Positions 8,721 to 18,382 are shown, counted from the first letter of the stretch. The stretch is DNA of 45,371 bases from an uncultured Pseudomonadota bacterium (GCA_903885375.1 CAISIK010000086.1:1-45371), one strand, 5' to 3'. The notes: a model not told the origin generated them from the sequence alone. Translations and numbers: made by a program.

Positions 8721-10343
8721 GTGGAGCACGAGCCCCCGAAGAAGGGTCAGGACGCGGTTTTCGTGACTTGGCGCGTCAACGCTCGCCCGGTGGGCGATCA
8801 GGTCGTGGGTGTGGAGCGGGCCTCGGAGCGGCGGCGGGCGCTCCTAAGCGCGGCTTCGCTCATCGGTGTGGGTGCCATCCTTGCGGCGGTGATGTGGAGC
8901 CGCGCACCGGAGAGCGTGCTCGCGTGGGGCGTGCTCGCCATCCCGGGCGTGGGGCTCGTGGCCCTCGCGAGGGCGCTTGGGCGGGATGCCGGGGAAACCC
9001 CGCTGTCCGATCTCGGCGAGGTTCGGCGGGGGGCCGGCGGGCTGGTCCTGGCCACGGGCTCGGCGCCGGTGGCGATCGGCCGCGAGGCGGTGGAGCGGCA
9101 GGAGGGCCGGGTGGCCATGCGCGCGCAGGCCATCCGCACCTTCGGCCTGCCGCGTTGGCTCGTGGAGCAGTCCGACCTTGTTTTCCCGCTGGTGATGATG
9201 ATCGTGGGGGTCGTGAGCCTGCAGCTCCACCTCCTCGCGCTCCTCCTCGCCATGCTCTTTCCCCCCGAAGCCGCGCCCCCGGCCCCCGAGCCCTCCATCG
9301 AGTACCTCACGCGCCTCCTCAAGGGCGACACGGCGGGGGAGTCCACCGGCGTCGTGGCCATCCGGGAGCACAAGGTCACCAGCGAAACGAAGATCGACAG
9401 CTACTACCTGCCCGCGGGCAGCGCGGGCCCGATCACGGAGCCCGGCGGGGGGCGCCGCGTGGGCAAGCAGCCCCGGTCGGCCGACCCCCGCCCCCAGAAG
9501 GGGGAGGATGCCGTCATCGCCGTACAGGAGTTCGGCTCCACCGAGAAGCTCGTGCCCGAGGAGGCGCCGCCCGCCCCCGACATCGATGAGCTGGCCGACC
9601 CGCTCGCCACCCCGGAGGGCGTGCAGGAGGCCCAGCCCGAGTCGATCGAGAAGCGCCAGGGCTTCGGGCTCACCGACTGGTACGACACGGAGGATGCGCG
9701 CAAGGAGGAGCAGGAGGTGCGCGACACCATCCGCGCGGCCGACCAGCTCCTCAAGCTCGACCCCGACAACATCTACGGCCTCTCGATCAAGTCCTACTAC
9801 CAGTACCTGGCGATGGACCTCACGGGTGCGGGGGCCACCTACGACCGCATGCTCCAGCTCGACGGCACGAGCGGCGCCACCTGGAACAACCTCGCGCTCG
9901 TGTACAAGCGCAAGGGGGAGTGGAAGAAGGAGGAGGAGCTCTACGCCACCTCGCTCATGATGGAGCCGAACCAGCCGAACACCTACATCAACCTCGCGCT
10001 CTGCTACGCCCACCAAGGCCGCTTCGACGAGGCCCTGGCCACCATGCAGCGCGTGGAAGCCGACCTGCCGGACGACCCCTACGCCGACCTCCACCGCGCC
10101 AAGATCTACGCGCTGATGGGCAAGGAGGAGGAGAGCTACCGCTTCCTCCGCAAGTCGCTCCTCGTGATGCGGAAGCTCGATACCCTGCACAACATCGAGT
10201 ACCAGCAGGACATCCGGGTCGACCCGGCCTTCGACAAGATGCGGGAAACGACGCGGTTCAAGAAGCTCCTCACGAAGTACTATGGCAAACGTGAGGGCGG
10301 CTGGTGGTTGTTCAAGGGCAAGGAAGGGGGGGAGCCGGAATGA
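8721..10343 (+). CDS. TPR-repeat membrane protein
   Basis: 540 residues from GTG 8721; the frame is open back to GTG 8661, so the start is uncertain. Two hydrophobic segments near residues 42-60 and 70-90 and a longer one near 155-185 predict an inner-membrane protein. The middle (190-330) is Pro/Glu/Gly-rich and probably disordered. From about 330 there are tandem tetratricopeptide repeats, for example WNNLALVYKRKGEWKKEEEL and YINLALCYAHQGRFDEALAT, which normally mediate protein-protein contacts. The C-terminus is basic and aromatic. The stop overlaps the coaD start (ATGA), so the two are probably translationally coupled, though no functional link is obvious. The precise role is unknown. Confidence 0.85.
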   Translation: MEHEPPKKGQDAVFVTWRVNARPVGDQVVGVERASERRRALLSAASLIGVGAILAAVMWSRAPESVLAWGVLAIPGVGLVALARALGRDAGETPLSDLGEVRRGAGGLVLATGSAPVAIGREAVERQEGRVAMRAQAIRTFGLPRWLVEQSDLVFPLVMMIVGVVSLQLHLLALLLAMLFPPEAAPPAPEPSIEYLTRLLKGDTAGESTGVVAIREHKVTSETKIDSYYLPAGSAGPITEPGGGRRVGKQPRSADPRPQKGEDAVIAVQEFGSTEKLVPEEAPPAPDIDELADPLATPEGVQEAQPESIEKRQGFGLTDWYDTEDARKEEQEVRDTIRAADQLLKLDPDNIYGLSIKSYYQYLAMDLTGAGATYDRMLQLDGTSGATWNNLALVYKRKGEWKKEEELYATSLMMEPNQPNTYINLALCYAHQGRFDEALATMQRVEADLPDDPYADLHRAKIYALMGKEEESYRFLRKSLLVMRKLDTLHNIEYQQDIRVDPAFDKMRETTRFKKLLTKYYGKREGGWWLFKGKEGGEPE

Positions 10344-10819
10344 GGAAGGCCTGCTTCGCTGGCACGTTCGACCCCTTCACCAACGGGCACCTCGATGTGG
10401 TGCGGCGGGGGCTCGGCTGCTTCGATCGCGTGGTCATCGCGATCGGACACAACCCCGCCAAGCAGCGCGCGCTCTCGCTCGAAGCGCGGGTGCGGGTGAT
10501 CGAGCAGGCCACGGCGGGGCTCGCGGGGGTGGAGGTGGTGTCCTACCAGGGGCTCACGGTCGACTTCGCGCGGCGCATCGGCGCGGTGGCCATGCTCCGC
10601 GGCCTCCGCGGCAGCGCCGACCTCGAGTTCGAGGCGCCCATCGCCCACGCCAACCGCAAGATGGCGCCCGCCATCGACACCGTTTTCATGCTGACCGAAC
10701 CCGCGCTCGCCTTCGTGAGCAGCTCGCTCATGCGGGAGATCTTCGCGGCGGGCGGTGATGTGTCGGCGTGGCTGCCGCCGGCGGCGGTGGAGGAGCTGCG
10801 CCGGGCGAAGGGCGGCTAA
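10340..10819 (+). CDS. coaD: Phosphopantetheine adenylyltransferase
   Basis: 159 residues, the normal length for CoaD. It transfers AMP from ATP to 4'-phosphopantetheine to give dephospho-CoA, the fourth step of cytoplasmic CoA synthesis. The N-terminus has the nucleotidyltransferase motif GTFDPFTNGHLD with the TxGH histidine. RGLRGSADLEFE and the C-terminal SSSLMREI (equivalent to the SSxxxRE/KE motif that binds ATP phosphates) are in place. A purine-rich ribosome-binding site (about 10323-10337) lies inside the end of the TPR gene, and ATG 10340 overlaps its stop codon. At the 3' end the TAA overlaps the convergent EF-hand lipoprotein gene by 4 bases. Confidence 0.95.
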   Translation: MRKACFAGTFDPFTNGHLDVVRRGLGCFDRVVIAIGHNPAKQRALSLEARVRVIEQATAGLAGVEVVSYQGLTVDFARRIGAVAMLRGLRGSADLEFEAPIAHANRKMAPAIDTVFMLTEPALAFVSSSLMREIFAAGGDVSAWLPPAAVEELRRAKGG

Positions 10820-11517
10820 CCCCCCGGGGGCGCGCTCACGGGCGGCGGGCTGCCCGGCGGCGCGCCCCCCGGCGGTGGTCCGTGTTTCGGGCGCCTGGCG
10901 CCCTTCGGCGCATCCCGGGCCGGGGCGCGCACGGCGGCGGAGCCGCCCGGGCCGTCGTTCCGAAGCGGAACCCGGGCGCCGCTGCGTTGGGGTCCCGGGT
11001 CTCCGGGAGGGGCCCCCGGCGGGTCGGCGGGCGCGGCGAGGAGCGCGTCGGGAACCGGTGCGCCCGCGGCGGAGAGCAGTCGCGCCACCTCGGCGCCGGC
11101 GGCGCCCTGCATCCCTTCGGCAGAAGCAGCGGCGATCTGGGCATCGGTGGGCAGCTCCGCCATCGGAGTGCGGGTGGCCGCGAGGTCGCGCAGGAAGCGC
11201 AGCGCCTCGGCGAGCGGGCCCGGGGGCGGCTTGTCGCCCGTGGCGGTACGCCCGCCGCCGTTGCCGTGCGACCACGCCATCTTGTCGAAGCTCGCCGGGT
11301 TCACGGCGAACACCTCGTCGCGCACCTCCATGACGCTGATCTCGCCGTTGCCATCGCGGTCCACGCCGGCGGCCTCGGCCCCGCCGACGGGGCGCTCCGG
11401 GTATTCGGCGAGGGTCACAGCGCCATCGTGGTCGGCGTCGAGCGCGACAAGCACCCCGGCGAAGGGCGCGGCATCCGGCGGGGGAGGGGAGGCGCAGGCG
11501 AACAGGAGGAGGATCAT
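10816..11517 (-). CDS. EF-hand lipoprotein
   Basis: 233 residues from ATG 11517, which overlaps the stop of the upstream sulfatase-fold gene (ATGA). The N-terminus is a very short lipoprotein signal with lipobox LFAC and Cys8, but no positive charge ahead of the hydrophobic core. Two canonical 12-residue EF-hand loops are visible: residues 27-38 (D27, D29, D31, G32, E38) and 53-64 (D53, D55, N57, G58, E64), so calcium binding is likely. The second half is Pro/Gly/Ala-rich and low in complexity, probably disordered. Likely a calcium-binding envelope lipoprotein cotranscribed with the sulfatase-fold protein; a calcium-related partnership is inference only. Confidence 0.8.
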   Translation of the reverse strand: MILLLFACASPPPPDAAPFAGVLVALDADHDGAVTLAEYPERPVGGAEAAGVDRDGNGEISVMEVRDEVFAVNPASFDKMAWSHGNGGGRTATGDKPPPGPLAEALRFLRDLAATRTPMAELPTDAQIAAASAEGMQGAAGAEVARLLSAAGAPVPDALLAAPADPPGAPPGDPGPQRSGARVPLRNDGPGGSAAVRAPARDAPKGARRPKHGPPPGGAPPGSPPPVSAPPGG

Positions 11518-12971
11518 GGCGTGAAGTACCCGTGCTCGCGGGCCTCCTTCAGGAGCCGTTCGTCGGGGGCCGCGTCGGGAGCGGCGGCCGCGATGCCCGC
11601 CCGCCAGTCGGCGAGCGCGGCGCGGAGCTCGCGGCGCCGGGCCTCGTCGGGGATGGCGCTGTCTACCGACCACGCCGGATCGTCGTCGCGGGCGCTCGCG
11701 AGGAGCGCCGGCAGCCACGGGGAAGCGCCGCCGATGCCCGAGAAGGTGAGGCGGGCTGCGGGGCTCCGCGCCGACACCTCGCGGAGGCTGCCCTCGGCGA
11801 AGACCACGGGGTGCGAGGGGCCCGAGCCGGCCTCCAGCCAGGGGCGCAGGGAGTGCCCCCGGCTGCCGGCGGGCGCGACGGCGCCGGCGTAGTCGAGGAT
11901 GGTGGGCATCACGTCGAGGAGCGCGACCTGCTCCTCGATGCGCCGCGGCGAGCCGCCGGGCGCGCGGATGAGGAGCGGAACGTGCAGCTCGGCATCGATG
12001 GTGGCATCGCCATGGCCGAAGCGCCCGGCCTCGCCGAGCCCCTCGCCGTGGTCGGACATCACGACGATGAGCGCGTTGTCGTAGCGCCCCGTGGCCTTGA
12101 GGCGGGAGATGAACCAGCCGAAGAGGCTGTCGGCGTAGGCCACCGCGCCGTCGTACACCGCGTTGGTGTAGGTGGCGTCGGCCTCGGTGAAGGGCTCCGA
12201 GGGGGTGGCGGGGTCGGCCGCGGCGGCGGCGAGCGCGGCCCGGCCGGCGGCATCGCGCGGGCGGGGGCGCCCGAGGTCCCAGAGGAAGCCGAGCATGGCA
12301 TCCTCGAGGAACATCCGCCCGTCGAACACCAGCTCCGTGCCCACCCGGCGGCGCACCGCCGTGACCGCCTCGCCCTTGTAGGTGCGATCGGCCCAGGCGA
12401 GGCCGTAGGGGGCCGGCACCAGGTAGGGCGTGTGCACGTCATAGCCGTGCGCGAACAGGAAGACGGGGTCGGTGCGCCCATCGAGCCAGTCGGCGGCGGC
12501 GGGCAACGTGGTCCACAACGAGCCGAGCGGCGGCGTGGCGCTGAACTCGGAGAAGCCGCGGGAGAGGCCCCACCCCGGGTCGAGGTGGAGGCCGCCCGTG
12601 AACGCGGCGGTGTGGCGGCCGTAGAGCTCCAGGACCTCGGCGAGCGTGGTGCCGCCGGTGCCCAGCGAGAACCGGGGGCCGGGCTCGCCGAGCTCGCTCG
12701 GGTATCGGCTCGTGAACACCGAGGCGTGCGACATCGCCGTGGTGTTCGAGGCGGCGAAGGCCTGGGTGAAAACGGCCGACTCGGCCGCGAAGGCATCGAG
12801 GTTGGGCGTGAGGCCGCGCGGATTGCCCAGCACGCCGAGGCGATCCGCGCGCAGCGTGTCGAGCGACACGAGCACGAGGGTGGCCGGCGGCTCCTGGCTC
12901 GCGGGAACGGCCTCGGCCGCGGCGCAGGCCACGAGGAGGCAGGGGAGGGGGAGGAGCGCGTGGCCTCGCAT
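11514..12971 (-). CDS. Sulfatase-fold lipoprotein with Thr in place of the catalytic Cys/Ser
   Basis: 485 residues from ATG 12971, chosen because it gives a lipoprotein signal (lipobox LVAC, Cys16); an upstream start at 13070 would bury that signal. Alkaline-phosphatase/sulfatase superfamily motifs are clear: SLDTLRADRLG with metal ligands D38 and possibly D43, and MSDHGEGLGE near residue 305 with the D-H metal pair. Where arylsulfatases have C/S-x-P-S-R this protein has T78-A-M-S81-H82 followed by ASVFTSRYP, so a formylglycine sulfatase is unlikely. This Thr-type group includes phosphotransferases and uncharacterised hydrolases. The substrate is unknown; location is probably periplasmic or surface. 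It is cotranscribed with the EF-hand lipoprotein and divergent from glmS. Confidence 0.88.
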   Translation of the reverse strand: MRGHALLPLPCLLVACAAAEAVPASQEPPATLVLVSLDTLRADRLGVLGNPRGLTPNLDAFAAESAVFTQAFAASNTTAMSHASVFTSRYPSELGEPGPRFSLGTGGTTLAEVLELYGRHTAAFTGGLHLDPGWGLSRGFSEFSATPPLGSLWTTLPAAADWLDGRTDPVFLFAHGYDVHTPYLVPAPYGLAWADRTYKGEAVTAVRRRVGTELVFDGRMFLEDAMLGFLWDLGRPRPRDAAGRAALAAAAADPATPSEPFTEADATYTNAVYDGAVAYADSLFGWFISRLKATGRYDNALIVVMSDHGEGLGEAGRFGHGDATIDAELHVPLLIRAPGGSPRRIEEQVALLDVMPTILDYAGAVAPAGSRGHSLRPWLEAGSGPSHPVVFAEGSLREVSARSPAARLTFSGIGGASPWLPALLASARDDDPAWSVDSAIPDEARRRELRAALADWRAGIAAAAPDAAPDERLLKEAREHGYFTP

Positions 12972-13019
12972 GCCCGCCGAGCTTAGCGCGATCGCCTCCT
13001 CCGGTGGTCCCCCGCGTTG

Positions 13020-13075
13020 GCATGCGGCTTGCTGTCCATCGCATGCGAGCAGCACACGGCATATGGTCACGTGCT
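13020..13075. promoter_or_regulatory. Inverted repeats in the sulfatase-glmS divergent region
   Basis: The 117-base region between the two divergent starts holds two inverted repeats: GCATGCG (13020-13026) with CGCATGC (13040-13046), and AGCAC (13051-13055) with GTGCT (13071-13075). The second lies just before the glmS ribosome-binding site and could fold in the leader. I see no convincing -35/-10 pair and nothing resembling the glmS ribozyme core, so this is only a candidate operator or leader structure. Confidence 0.25.
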
Positions 13076-13078
13076 GTC

Positions 13079-13083
13079 AGGAG
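13079..13083 (+). promoter_or_regulatory. glmS ribosome-binding site
   Basis: AGGAG sits 5 bases before ATG 13089. It decides the start over the longer open frame from 13017, and the chosen start places Cys directly after Met, as the GlmS N-terminal nucleophile requires. Confidence 0.7.
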
Positions 13084-13088
13084 CCGGG

Positions 13089-14915
13089 ATGTGCGGGATC
13101 GTGGGGTACGTGGGCGAGCGGCGAGCCGCCCCGGTGGTGCTGGATGGGCTTCGGCGGCTGGAATACCGCGGCTACGACTCCGCGGGGGTCGCGGTGATCG
13201 CCGAGGGCGAACTCCGTTCCGTCCGGCGCGTGGGCTTCGTGGCCGCGCTCGAGGCCGCCGTGCCGGCCAACCTGCCGGGCCACACCGGCATCGGCCACAC
13301 GCGCTGGGCCACGCACGGCGGGGTCACCGAGGCCAACGCCCACCCCCACCTCGATTCTACGAATCGTATCGCGGTGTGCCACAACGGTATCATCGAGAAC
13401 CACTCGGTCCTGCGCGCCCGCCTCGAGGAGGAGGGCGTCGTCTTCCGGAGTGAAACGGACACCGAGGTGCTCGCCCACCTCATCTCGAAGTTCTACACGG
13501 GCGATCCCGAAGCCGCCGTCCGGCAAACGCTGGGGCACCTCCAGGGCACCTGGGGCATCGCGGTGATCTTCGCCGACCACCCGGGTCTCATCGTGGCCGC
13601 GCGCAACGGCTCGCCGCTCGTCGTGGGCAAGGGCGAGGGGGAGACGTTCATCGCGAGCGACCCGCACGCGCTCGCCGCCTACACGCGGCAGGTCGTGTAC
13701 CTCGAGGACCGCGACATCGTGACGATCCGCGCCACCGGGTGGACGGTGTCGCGCCTCGATGGCGCCGGTGTGTCGCGCGGGGTGGAGCTGCTGGGCGAGG
13801 AGTGGACCTCCGAGGGCCGCGGCGACTTCAGCCACCACATGCTGAAGGAGATTCACGAGCAGCCCGAATCGCTGGCCCGCTGCCTGCTCGGGCGTGTCGT
13901 GCCGGATGAGGGCGGAGCCCGCCTCGGCGGCCTCGACCTGAGCCCGCGAGACATCGCGGCCATCCGCCACGTACGGGTGCTCGGCTGCGGCACGAGCTTC
14001 CACGCCGGCCTCGTGGGTGCGGCGGCCATGGAGGGCCTCGCCCGAATCCCGGCCACCGCCGAGATCGCCTCGGAGTTCCGCTACCGGAACCCCGTGGTGG
14101 CGCCCGACGACATCTTCTTCGCCATCTCGCAGTCGGGCGAAACGGCAGACACGCTCGGCGCCGTGCGCGAGGTGCAGATCAAGGGCGGCAGCGTGCTGGG
14201 CGTGGTGAACGTGGTCGGCAGCTCGATCGCCCGCAGTTGTGGTCGGGGTGTGTACGTGCACTCCGGCCCGGAGATCGCGGTCGCCTCCACCAAGGCGTTC
14301 ACCTCCCAGGTGGCAGCCATGCTGGTGGCGTCGCTGTCCTTCGCGCGCACCCGCGTGCTTGGCCCCCACGAGGGCAAGGCCTTCGGCGAGGAGCTCTTGT
14401 CGGTGCCATCGCGCGTGGCGGAGTGGATCGGCAGCGAGGCCCCCGGCCTCATGGATGCCGTGGAGCTCTGCACGCAGGGCAAGTTCGTGTTCTTCCTCGG
14501 GCGCGGCGTGTCGCACGCCGTGGCGCTGGAGGGTGCCCTCAAGCTGAAGGAGGTCGCCTACATCCCCTGCATGGCCTACCCGGCCGCGGAGATGAAGCAC
14601 GGCCCCATCGCGCTCCTCGACAAGCGCACCCCGGTGGTCGTGGTGGTTCCCGACGACGTGATGCGCGACAAGATCCTGTCGAGCGTGCAGGAGGTCCGCG
14701 CGCGCGGCGCCCGCGTGATCGTGGTGCACACCGAGGGCGACGAGGCCGCCAAGCGGCTCGCCGACGTGTCGATCGCCGTGCCGCGGTCGAGCACGCTGAT
14801 CTCCCCGCTCTTCACCGTCCTCCCGCTCCAGCTGCTCGCGTTCCGCGCGGGGCTCGCGCTCGGGCGCGACATCGACCGCCCGCGCAACCTCGCGAAGAGC
14901 GTGACCGTCGAGTGA
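13089..14915 (+). CDS. glmS: Glutamine-fructose-6-phosphate aminotransferase (isomerizing)
   Basis: 608 residues, the normal GlmS length. It makes glucosamine-6-phosphate from fructose-6-phosphate and glutamine, feeding UDP-GlcNAc for peptidoglycan and LPS. The N-terminus MCGIVGYVG puts the catalytic Cys at position 2, exposed after Met removal. The glutaminase domain has HTRWATHG and CHNGIIEN. Two SIS sugar-isomerase domains follow, with SQSGETADT in the first and the ending [11 protein letters not shown], a GlmS hallmark. It is preceded by AGGAG. The pyrophosphatase gene follows 22 bases downstream on the same strand and is probably cotranscribed. All key residues appear intact. Confidence 0.97.
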   Translation: MCGIVGYVGERRAAPVVLDGLRRLEYRGYDSAGVAVIAEGELRSVRRVGFVAALEAAVPANLPGHTGIGHTRWATHGGVTEANAHPHLDSTNRIAVCHNGIIENHSVLRARLEEEGVVFRSETDTEVLAHLISKFYTGDPEAAVRQTLGHLQGTWGIAVIFADHPGLIVAARNGSPLVVGKGEGETFIASDPHALAAYTRQVVYLEDRDIVTIRATGWTVSRLDGAGVSRGVELLGEEWTSEGRGDFSHHMLKEIHEQPESLARCLLGRVVPDEGGARLGGLDLSPRDIAAIRHVRVLGCGTSFHAGLVGAAAMEGLARIPATAEIASEFRYRNPVVAPDDIFFAISQSGETADTLGAVREVQIKGGSVLGVVNVVGSSIARSCGRGVYVHSGPEIAVASTKAFTSQVAAMLVASLSFARTRVLGPHEGKAFGEELLSVPSRVAEWIGSEAPGLMDAVELCTQGKFVFFLGRGVSHAVALEGALKLKEVAYIPCMAYPAAEMKHGPIALLDKRTPVVVVVPDDVMRDKILSSVQEVRARGARVIVVHTEGDEAAKRLADVSIAVPRSSTLISPLFTVLPLQLLAFRAGLALGRDIDRPRNLAKSVTVE

Positions 14916-14937
14916 GCCTGGCGCGATAGGGCCGGGC

Positions 14938-15540
14938 ATGCGCCCCCCCTTCAGCGTGTACCGACCCCACCCCTGGCACGGCCTCCCCGTGGGGCCGAAG
15001 CCCCCCGAGCTGGTCACGGCCTACATCGAGATCACGCCGTACAGCACGGTCAAGTACGAGGTGGACAAGGCAAGCGGCTTTCTGAAGGTGGATCGCCCGC
15101 AGCGCATGAACGCCCTCCCGCCCACGCTGTACGGCTTTGTGCCGCGCACCTACTGCGGGTCGGCGGTGGCCCGGCTCGCCGGCACCGAACGCGGCGACGG
15201 GGATCCGCTCGACATCTGCGTGCTCTCCGAGCGGCCGATCGACCGGGCCGACATCCTGCTCACCGCGCGAATCGTGGGCGGACTCCTGATGGTGGACAAG
15301 GGCGAGGCCGACGACAAGCTCGTGGCCGTGCTCGACGGCGACGCGGTTTGGGGCGACGTGCGGGAGCTGGAGGAGCTTCCGCCCGCGTTGGTGGCCCGGC
15401 TCCGCCACTACTTCGAAACCTACAAGCTGGAGCCCGGCGGCAACCCCGTTCGCATCCACGAGAGCTACGGGCGTGAGCGGGCCTGGCAGGTGCTGGCCGC
15501 CGCGCAGTCCGACTACGAACTGGAAGTGGCGGTCGGCTGA
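14938..15540 (+). CDS. ppa: Inorganic pyrophosphatase (family I)
   Basis: 200 residues. It hydrolyses pyrophosphate to two phosphates in the cytoplasm, pulling biosynthetic reactions forward. The family I signature [10 protein letters not shown] supplies the metal-binding Asp cluster. [16 protein letters not shown] carries the conserved Glu and Lys-x-Glu, and [13 protein letters not shown] the conserved Tyr. It is longer than the roughly 175-residue E. coli enzyme, mainly through the N-terminal HPWHGLPVG extension seen in some bacterial members. It is probably cotranscribed with glmS. Its last 28 bases overlap the convergent REC-metallo-beta-lactamase gene. Confidence 0.93.
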   Translation: MRPPFSVYRPHPWHGLPVGPKPPELVTAYIEITPYSTVKYEVDKASGFLKVDRPQRMNALPPTLYGFVPRTYCGSAVARLAGTERGDGDPLDICVLSERPIDRADILLTARIVGGLLMVDKGEADDKLVAVLDGDAVWGDVRELEELPPALVARLRHYFETYKLEPGGNPVRIHESYGRERAWQVLAAAQSDYELEVAVG

Positions 15541-16799
15541 CGGAGGGTGATCGCCTGGCCTTCGATGGCCGCGATCACCTCCACTCGGGCGTCGGCCGCG
15601 GCGGCGCGCGCCCGGCAATCGGCCAGCTTGGCATCGACCATGTCATCGTCGTGCATGGGGTCGTGCGAGAAGAGGGCAACCCGACGTGCGTTGGCGGCGA
15701 TCGCGACATCCACCGCGTCGTGGTAGCAAGTGTGGCCCCACCCCCGCTTGCGGACGTACTCCGCGGGGCTGTACTGGCTGTCGGCGATGTAGAGATCGGC
15801 GCCCTTCGCGAAGTCGACCAGCTCCTGATCGCGCCGGCGCCCATAGGCGGCCAACTCCGCATCCGGCGCTTCACGATCGGTGATGAGGTAACGGTAGGGT
15901 TCGGTGTCGGTGGCGTAGGTGATGACCTTGCCGGCGATCTCCACGCGGTAGCCCATCGTGATTCCGGGATGGTTCACCAGCATCGCCTGCACCTTGAAGG
16001 GACCTGCCTGGAAGTCCGGATCACGGATTTCGTGGATGTGGAGATCGGCCGCCATGTCGCCGAGCGCCACCGGGAAGTAGGCCGAATCCATCTGGCCGCG
16101 CAGCACCTTCTCGAGCGGCTTCTCCACCGAAGGCGGCCCGTACACATCCAGGCGGTTTCCCGGCACGTAGGCCGGCACGAAGAAGGGGAAGCCCTGGATG
16201 TGGTCCCAGTGGGTGTGGGTGATGAGCATCGTGATGTTCTGCGGGCGCCCGTGGGCCTCGGCCTGCAGGCAGATGCCGAGCTTGCGCACTCCGGTGCCGG
16301 CATCCAGGATGAGCAGATCGCGGCCATGTTCGATGGTGACGCAGGGCGTGTTGCCGCCGTAACGCTGGGTTTCGGGCCCAGGCGCCGCGATGCTCCCCCG
16401 CACACCCCAGAACCGCACCACCACGGCCGTCAGCGCCTGCTCCACTTCGTGGAGGAGGTCGGCCTGACGAACCGGCTTGGCGAGGAAGCGCTGGGCGCCG
16501 AGATCGAGCGCCTTGCGCTGGTCCTTCTCGTAGGCCTGCCCGGAGATGACCAGCACCGGAACGCGCGCGCCCTGGGGCATGGCCCGCAGGCGCCGGATGA
16601 GTTCGTAGCCATGCATCCGGGGAGTGAGGAGATCGGTGATGATCAGGTCGGGGTGCAGGTGCTCGAGCAGGTCGATCGCCGCGCGGCCATCCTCCACGAG
16701 CGAGACGTCGTAGCCGGCCGAGGTGAGGACGACCTCGAAGACCTCGCGCAGCTCGGGGTCGTCTTCCACCACCAGGATTCGATGACGCGGGGGGGGCAC
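15513..16799 (-). CDS. Response-regulator receiver fused to metallo-beta-lactamase-fold hydrolase
   Basis: 428 residues from GTG 16799, chosen for the GGAAG ribosome-binding site 8 bases upstream; GTG 16865 is also in frame. Residues about 6-122 are a REC domain: acidic pair D13/D14, phospho-acceptor D56 (LIITDLLTP), S86 in VISGQ and K108 in FLAKP are all present. From about 127 there is a metallo-beta-lactamase domain with [20 protein letters not shown] and the metal motif H195-T-H197-W-D199-H200 ([15 protein letters not shown]). Similar proteins are often described as MBL-fold hydrolases or cyclic-nucleotide phosphodiesterase-like, but the substrate cannot be told from sequence. Phosphorylation probably controls the hydrolase. 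No histidine kinase gene is in the window, so it is an orphan regulator. Its end overlaps ppa by 28 bases. Confidence 0.9.
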   Translation of the reverse strand: MPPPRHRILVVEDDPELREVFEVVLTSAGYDVSLVEDGRAAIDLLEHLHPDLIITDLLTPRMHGYELIRRLRAMPQGARVPVLVISGQAYEKDQRKALDLGAQRFLAKPVRQADLLHEVEQALTAVVVRFWGVRGSIAAPGPETQRYGGNTPCVTIEHGRDLLILDAGTGVRKLGICLQAEAHGRPQNITMLITHTHWDHIQGFPFFVPAYVPGNRLDVYGPPSVEKPLEKVLRGQMDSAYFPVALGDMAADLHIHEIRDPDFQAGPFKVQAMLVNHPGITMGYRVEIAGKVITYATDTEPYRYLITDREAPDAELAAYGRRRDQELVDFAKGADLYIADSQYSPAEYVRKRGWGHTCYHDAVDVAIAANARRVALFSHDPMHDDDMVDAKLADCRARAAAADARVEVIAAIEGQAITLRQPTATSSS

Positions 16800-16807
16800 G
16801 TTCGGGG

Positions 16808-16812
16808 CTTCC
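16808..16812 (-). promoter_or_regulatory. Ribosome-binding site deciding the REC-MBL start
   Basis: GGAAG on the minus strand lies 8 bases before GTG 16799. No comparable site precedes the alternative GTG at 16865, and the 22 residues the longer form would add carry no domain. Confidence 0.5.
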
Positions 16813-16905
16813 TGCGGGGTACGGGAGGTCGCGACGCCGACGTGCGCCGCTGCTCCCGGTATCACCTTGTGCGGCGCACGCGAACGCCGAGGTTAGCGGT
16901 TCCGC

Positions 16906-18378
16906 ATGGCGGCAATCGCATTGATGGTCCAGGGCACGGGCTCGGGGGTGGGGAAGTCCTGGTTGTGTACGGGCTTGTGCCGCCTTTTTTCGCGGCGGGG
17001 GCTGCGCGTGGCGCCGTTCAAGGCGCAGAACATGGCGAACAACTCGGCGCCGCTTCCGGGCGGGGGGGAGATTGGGCGTGCGCAGGCCGTCCAGGCCGAG
17101 GCCGCCGGGCTCGTGCCCACGGCGGACATGAACCCGATCCTCATCAAGCCCGTGGCCCACACCCGCGCGCAGCTCGTGGTGCTGGGCCACGCGATCGGCC
17201 ACCAGGAGGCCCGCGACTACTGGAAGGACACCGATGCGCTCTGGTCGGTGGTGCGTGGAAGCTGGGATCGGCTCGCCGCCGAACATGACGTGATCGTGTT
17301 GGAGGGGGCGGGCTCGCCAGCGGAATTCAACCTCCGCGACCGCGACCTCGTGAACATGCGGATGGCCCGCTACGCCGGCGCGCGCGTGCTCCTCGTGGGC
17401 GACATCGACAAGGGCGGGGTATTCGCGAGCCTCCTGGGCACCCTCGGCTTCCTCGACGACGAGGAGCGGGCCTTGCTCGGTGGTTTTGTGATCAACCGCT
17501 TTCGCGGTGACGAGTCCCTGCTGCACCCCGCGCCCGCGGAGTTTGCCCGGCGCACGGGAATTCCCGTCCGCGGCGTCCTCCCGATGCGGCGGGACATCGT
17601 CATCGACCGGGAGGACGATCCCGCCGACCTCGCGGGCGGGGAAGGCAGCATCGACATCGCCGCGGTCCGGCTGCCCACGGTGTCGAACTTCACCGACCTC
17701 GAGCCGCTCGCACAAACGCCGGGGGTGGCGTTTCGTTGGGTGGACAACCCCGAGGCCGTGGGCAACCCCGATCTGCTGGTCATTCCGGGCGCGAAGGACA
17801 CCCTCTCCGACCTGCGCTGGCTGCGCCTCCGCGGCCTCGATCGTTCGGTCCTCGCGGCGGCCGCCCGGGGAATCCCGGTCCTCGGGCTGTGTGGCGGCTA
17901 CCAGATGCTCGGCGCCTCGCTCGCGGACGCCGCCGGCCTGGGTGGGGGCAGCGGCGCGGAGCCCGGGTTGGGACTCCTACCGGGCCACACGCAGTTCCAG
18001 GCGGAAAAGCGGACGGCCAACGTGCAGGGACGGACCCGGGCGGGCTGGCTCCTCCCCGCTGGGCTCCCCGTAGAAGGCTACGAGATCCACCAGGGCGCCA
18101 CCGCGCCCGGGGCGGCCCCCCTGGTGGACCTCGGCCACGGCCCCGACGGTGCCATCGCGGGCCTCACCGCGGGCACCTACCTCCATGGCTTCTTCGACAG
18201 CCCCGAGGTGCGGACCACGCTGGTGAACGCGCTGCGGATGCGGAAGGGGCTCGACCCCCTCGATGCCGGCTCGCTCCCCAGCGCGGCGGCCGGTCGGGCC
18301 GCCCACTACGATGCGCTGGCCGACCTGCTGGAGTCCCGCCTGGACCTGCGCGGGCTCGGCATTCCCGGCTTCGACTGA
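16906..18378 (+). CDS. cobQ: Cobyric acid synthase
   Basis: 490 residues, normal for CobQ/CbiP. It amidates four side chains of adenosylcobyrinic acid a,c-diamide, using glutamine and ATP, to give adenosylcobyric acid in cobalamin synthesis. The N-terminal synthetase domain has the P-loop-like QGTGSGVGKSWLCTG and FKAQNMANNS, a CobQ hallmark. VGDIDKGGVFASLLG is also typical. The C-terminal glutaminase-type domain has LGLCGGYQMLG with C329 and LHGFFDSP with H427, both required positions. No other cobalamin gene lies in the window, so it is an isolated pathway gene here. Its stop is 19 bases from the convergent dusB stop. Confidence 0.95.
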   Translation: MAAIALMVQGTGSGVGKSWLCTGLCRLFSRRGLRVAPFKAQNMANNSAPLPGGGEIGRAQAVQAEAAGLVPTADMNPILIKPVAHTRAQLVVLGHAIGHQEARDYWKDTDALWSVVRGSWDRLAAEHDVIVLEGAGSPAEFNLRDRDLVNMRMARYAGARVLLVGDIDKGGVFASLLGTLGFLDDEERALLGGFVINRFRGDESLLHPAPAEFARRTGIPVRGVLPMRRDIVIDREDDPADLAGGEGSIDIAAVRLPTVSNFTDLEPLAQTPGVAFRWVDNPEAVGNPDLLVIPGAKDTLSDLRWLRLRGLDRSVLAAAARGIPVLGLCGGYQMLGASLADAAGLGGGSGAEPGLGLLPGHTQFQAEKRTANVQGRTRAGWLLPAGLPVEGYEIHQGATAPGAAPLVDLGHGPDGAIAGLTAGTYLHGFFDSPEVRTTLVNALRMRKGLDPLDAGSLPSAAAGRAAHYDALADLLESRLDLRGLGIPGFD

Positions 18379-18382
18379 ACGC

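Noticed and set aside
13020..13088. glmS leader as a glmS ribozyme
   Set aside because: Only short inverted repeats are present; the conserved ribozyme core and length are missing.
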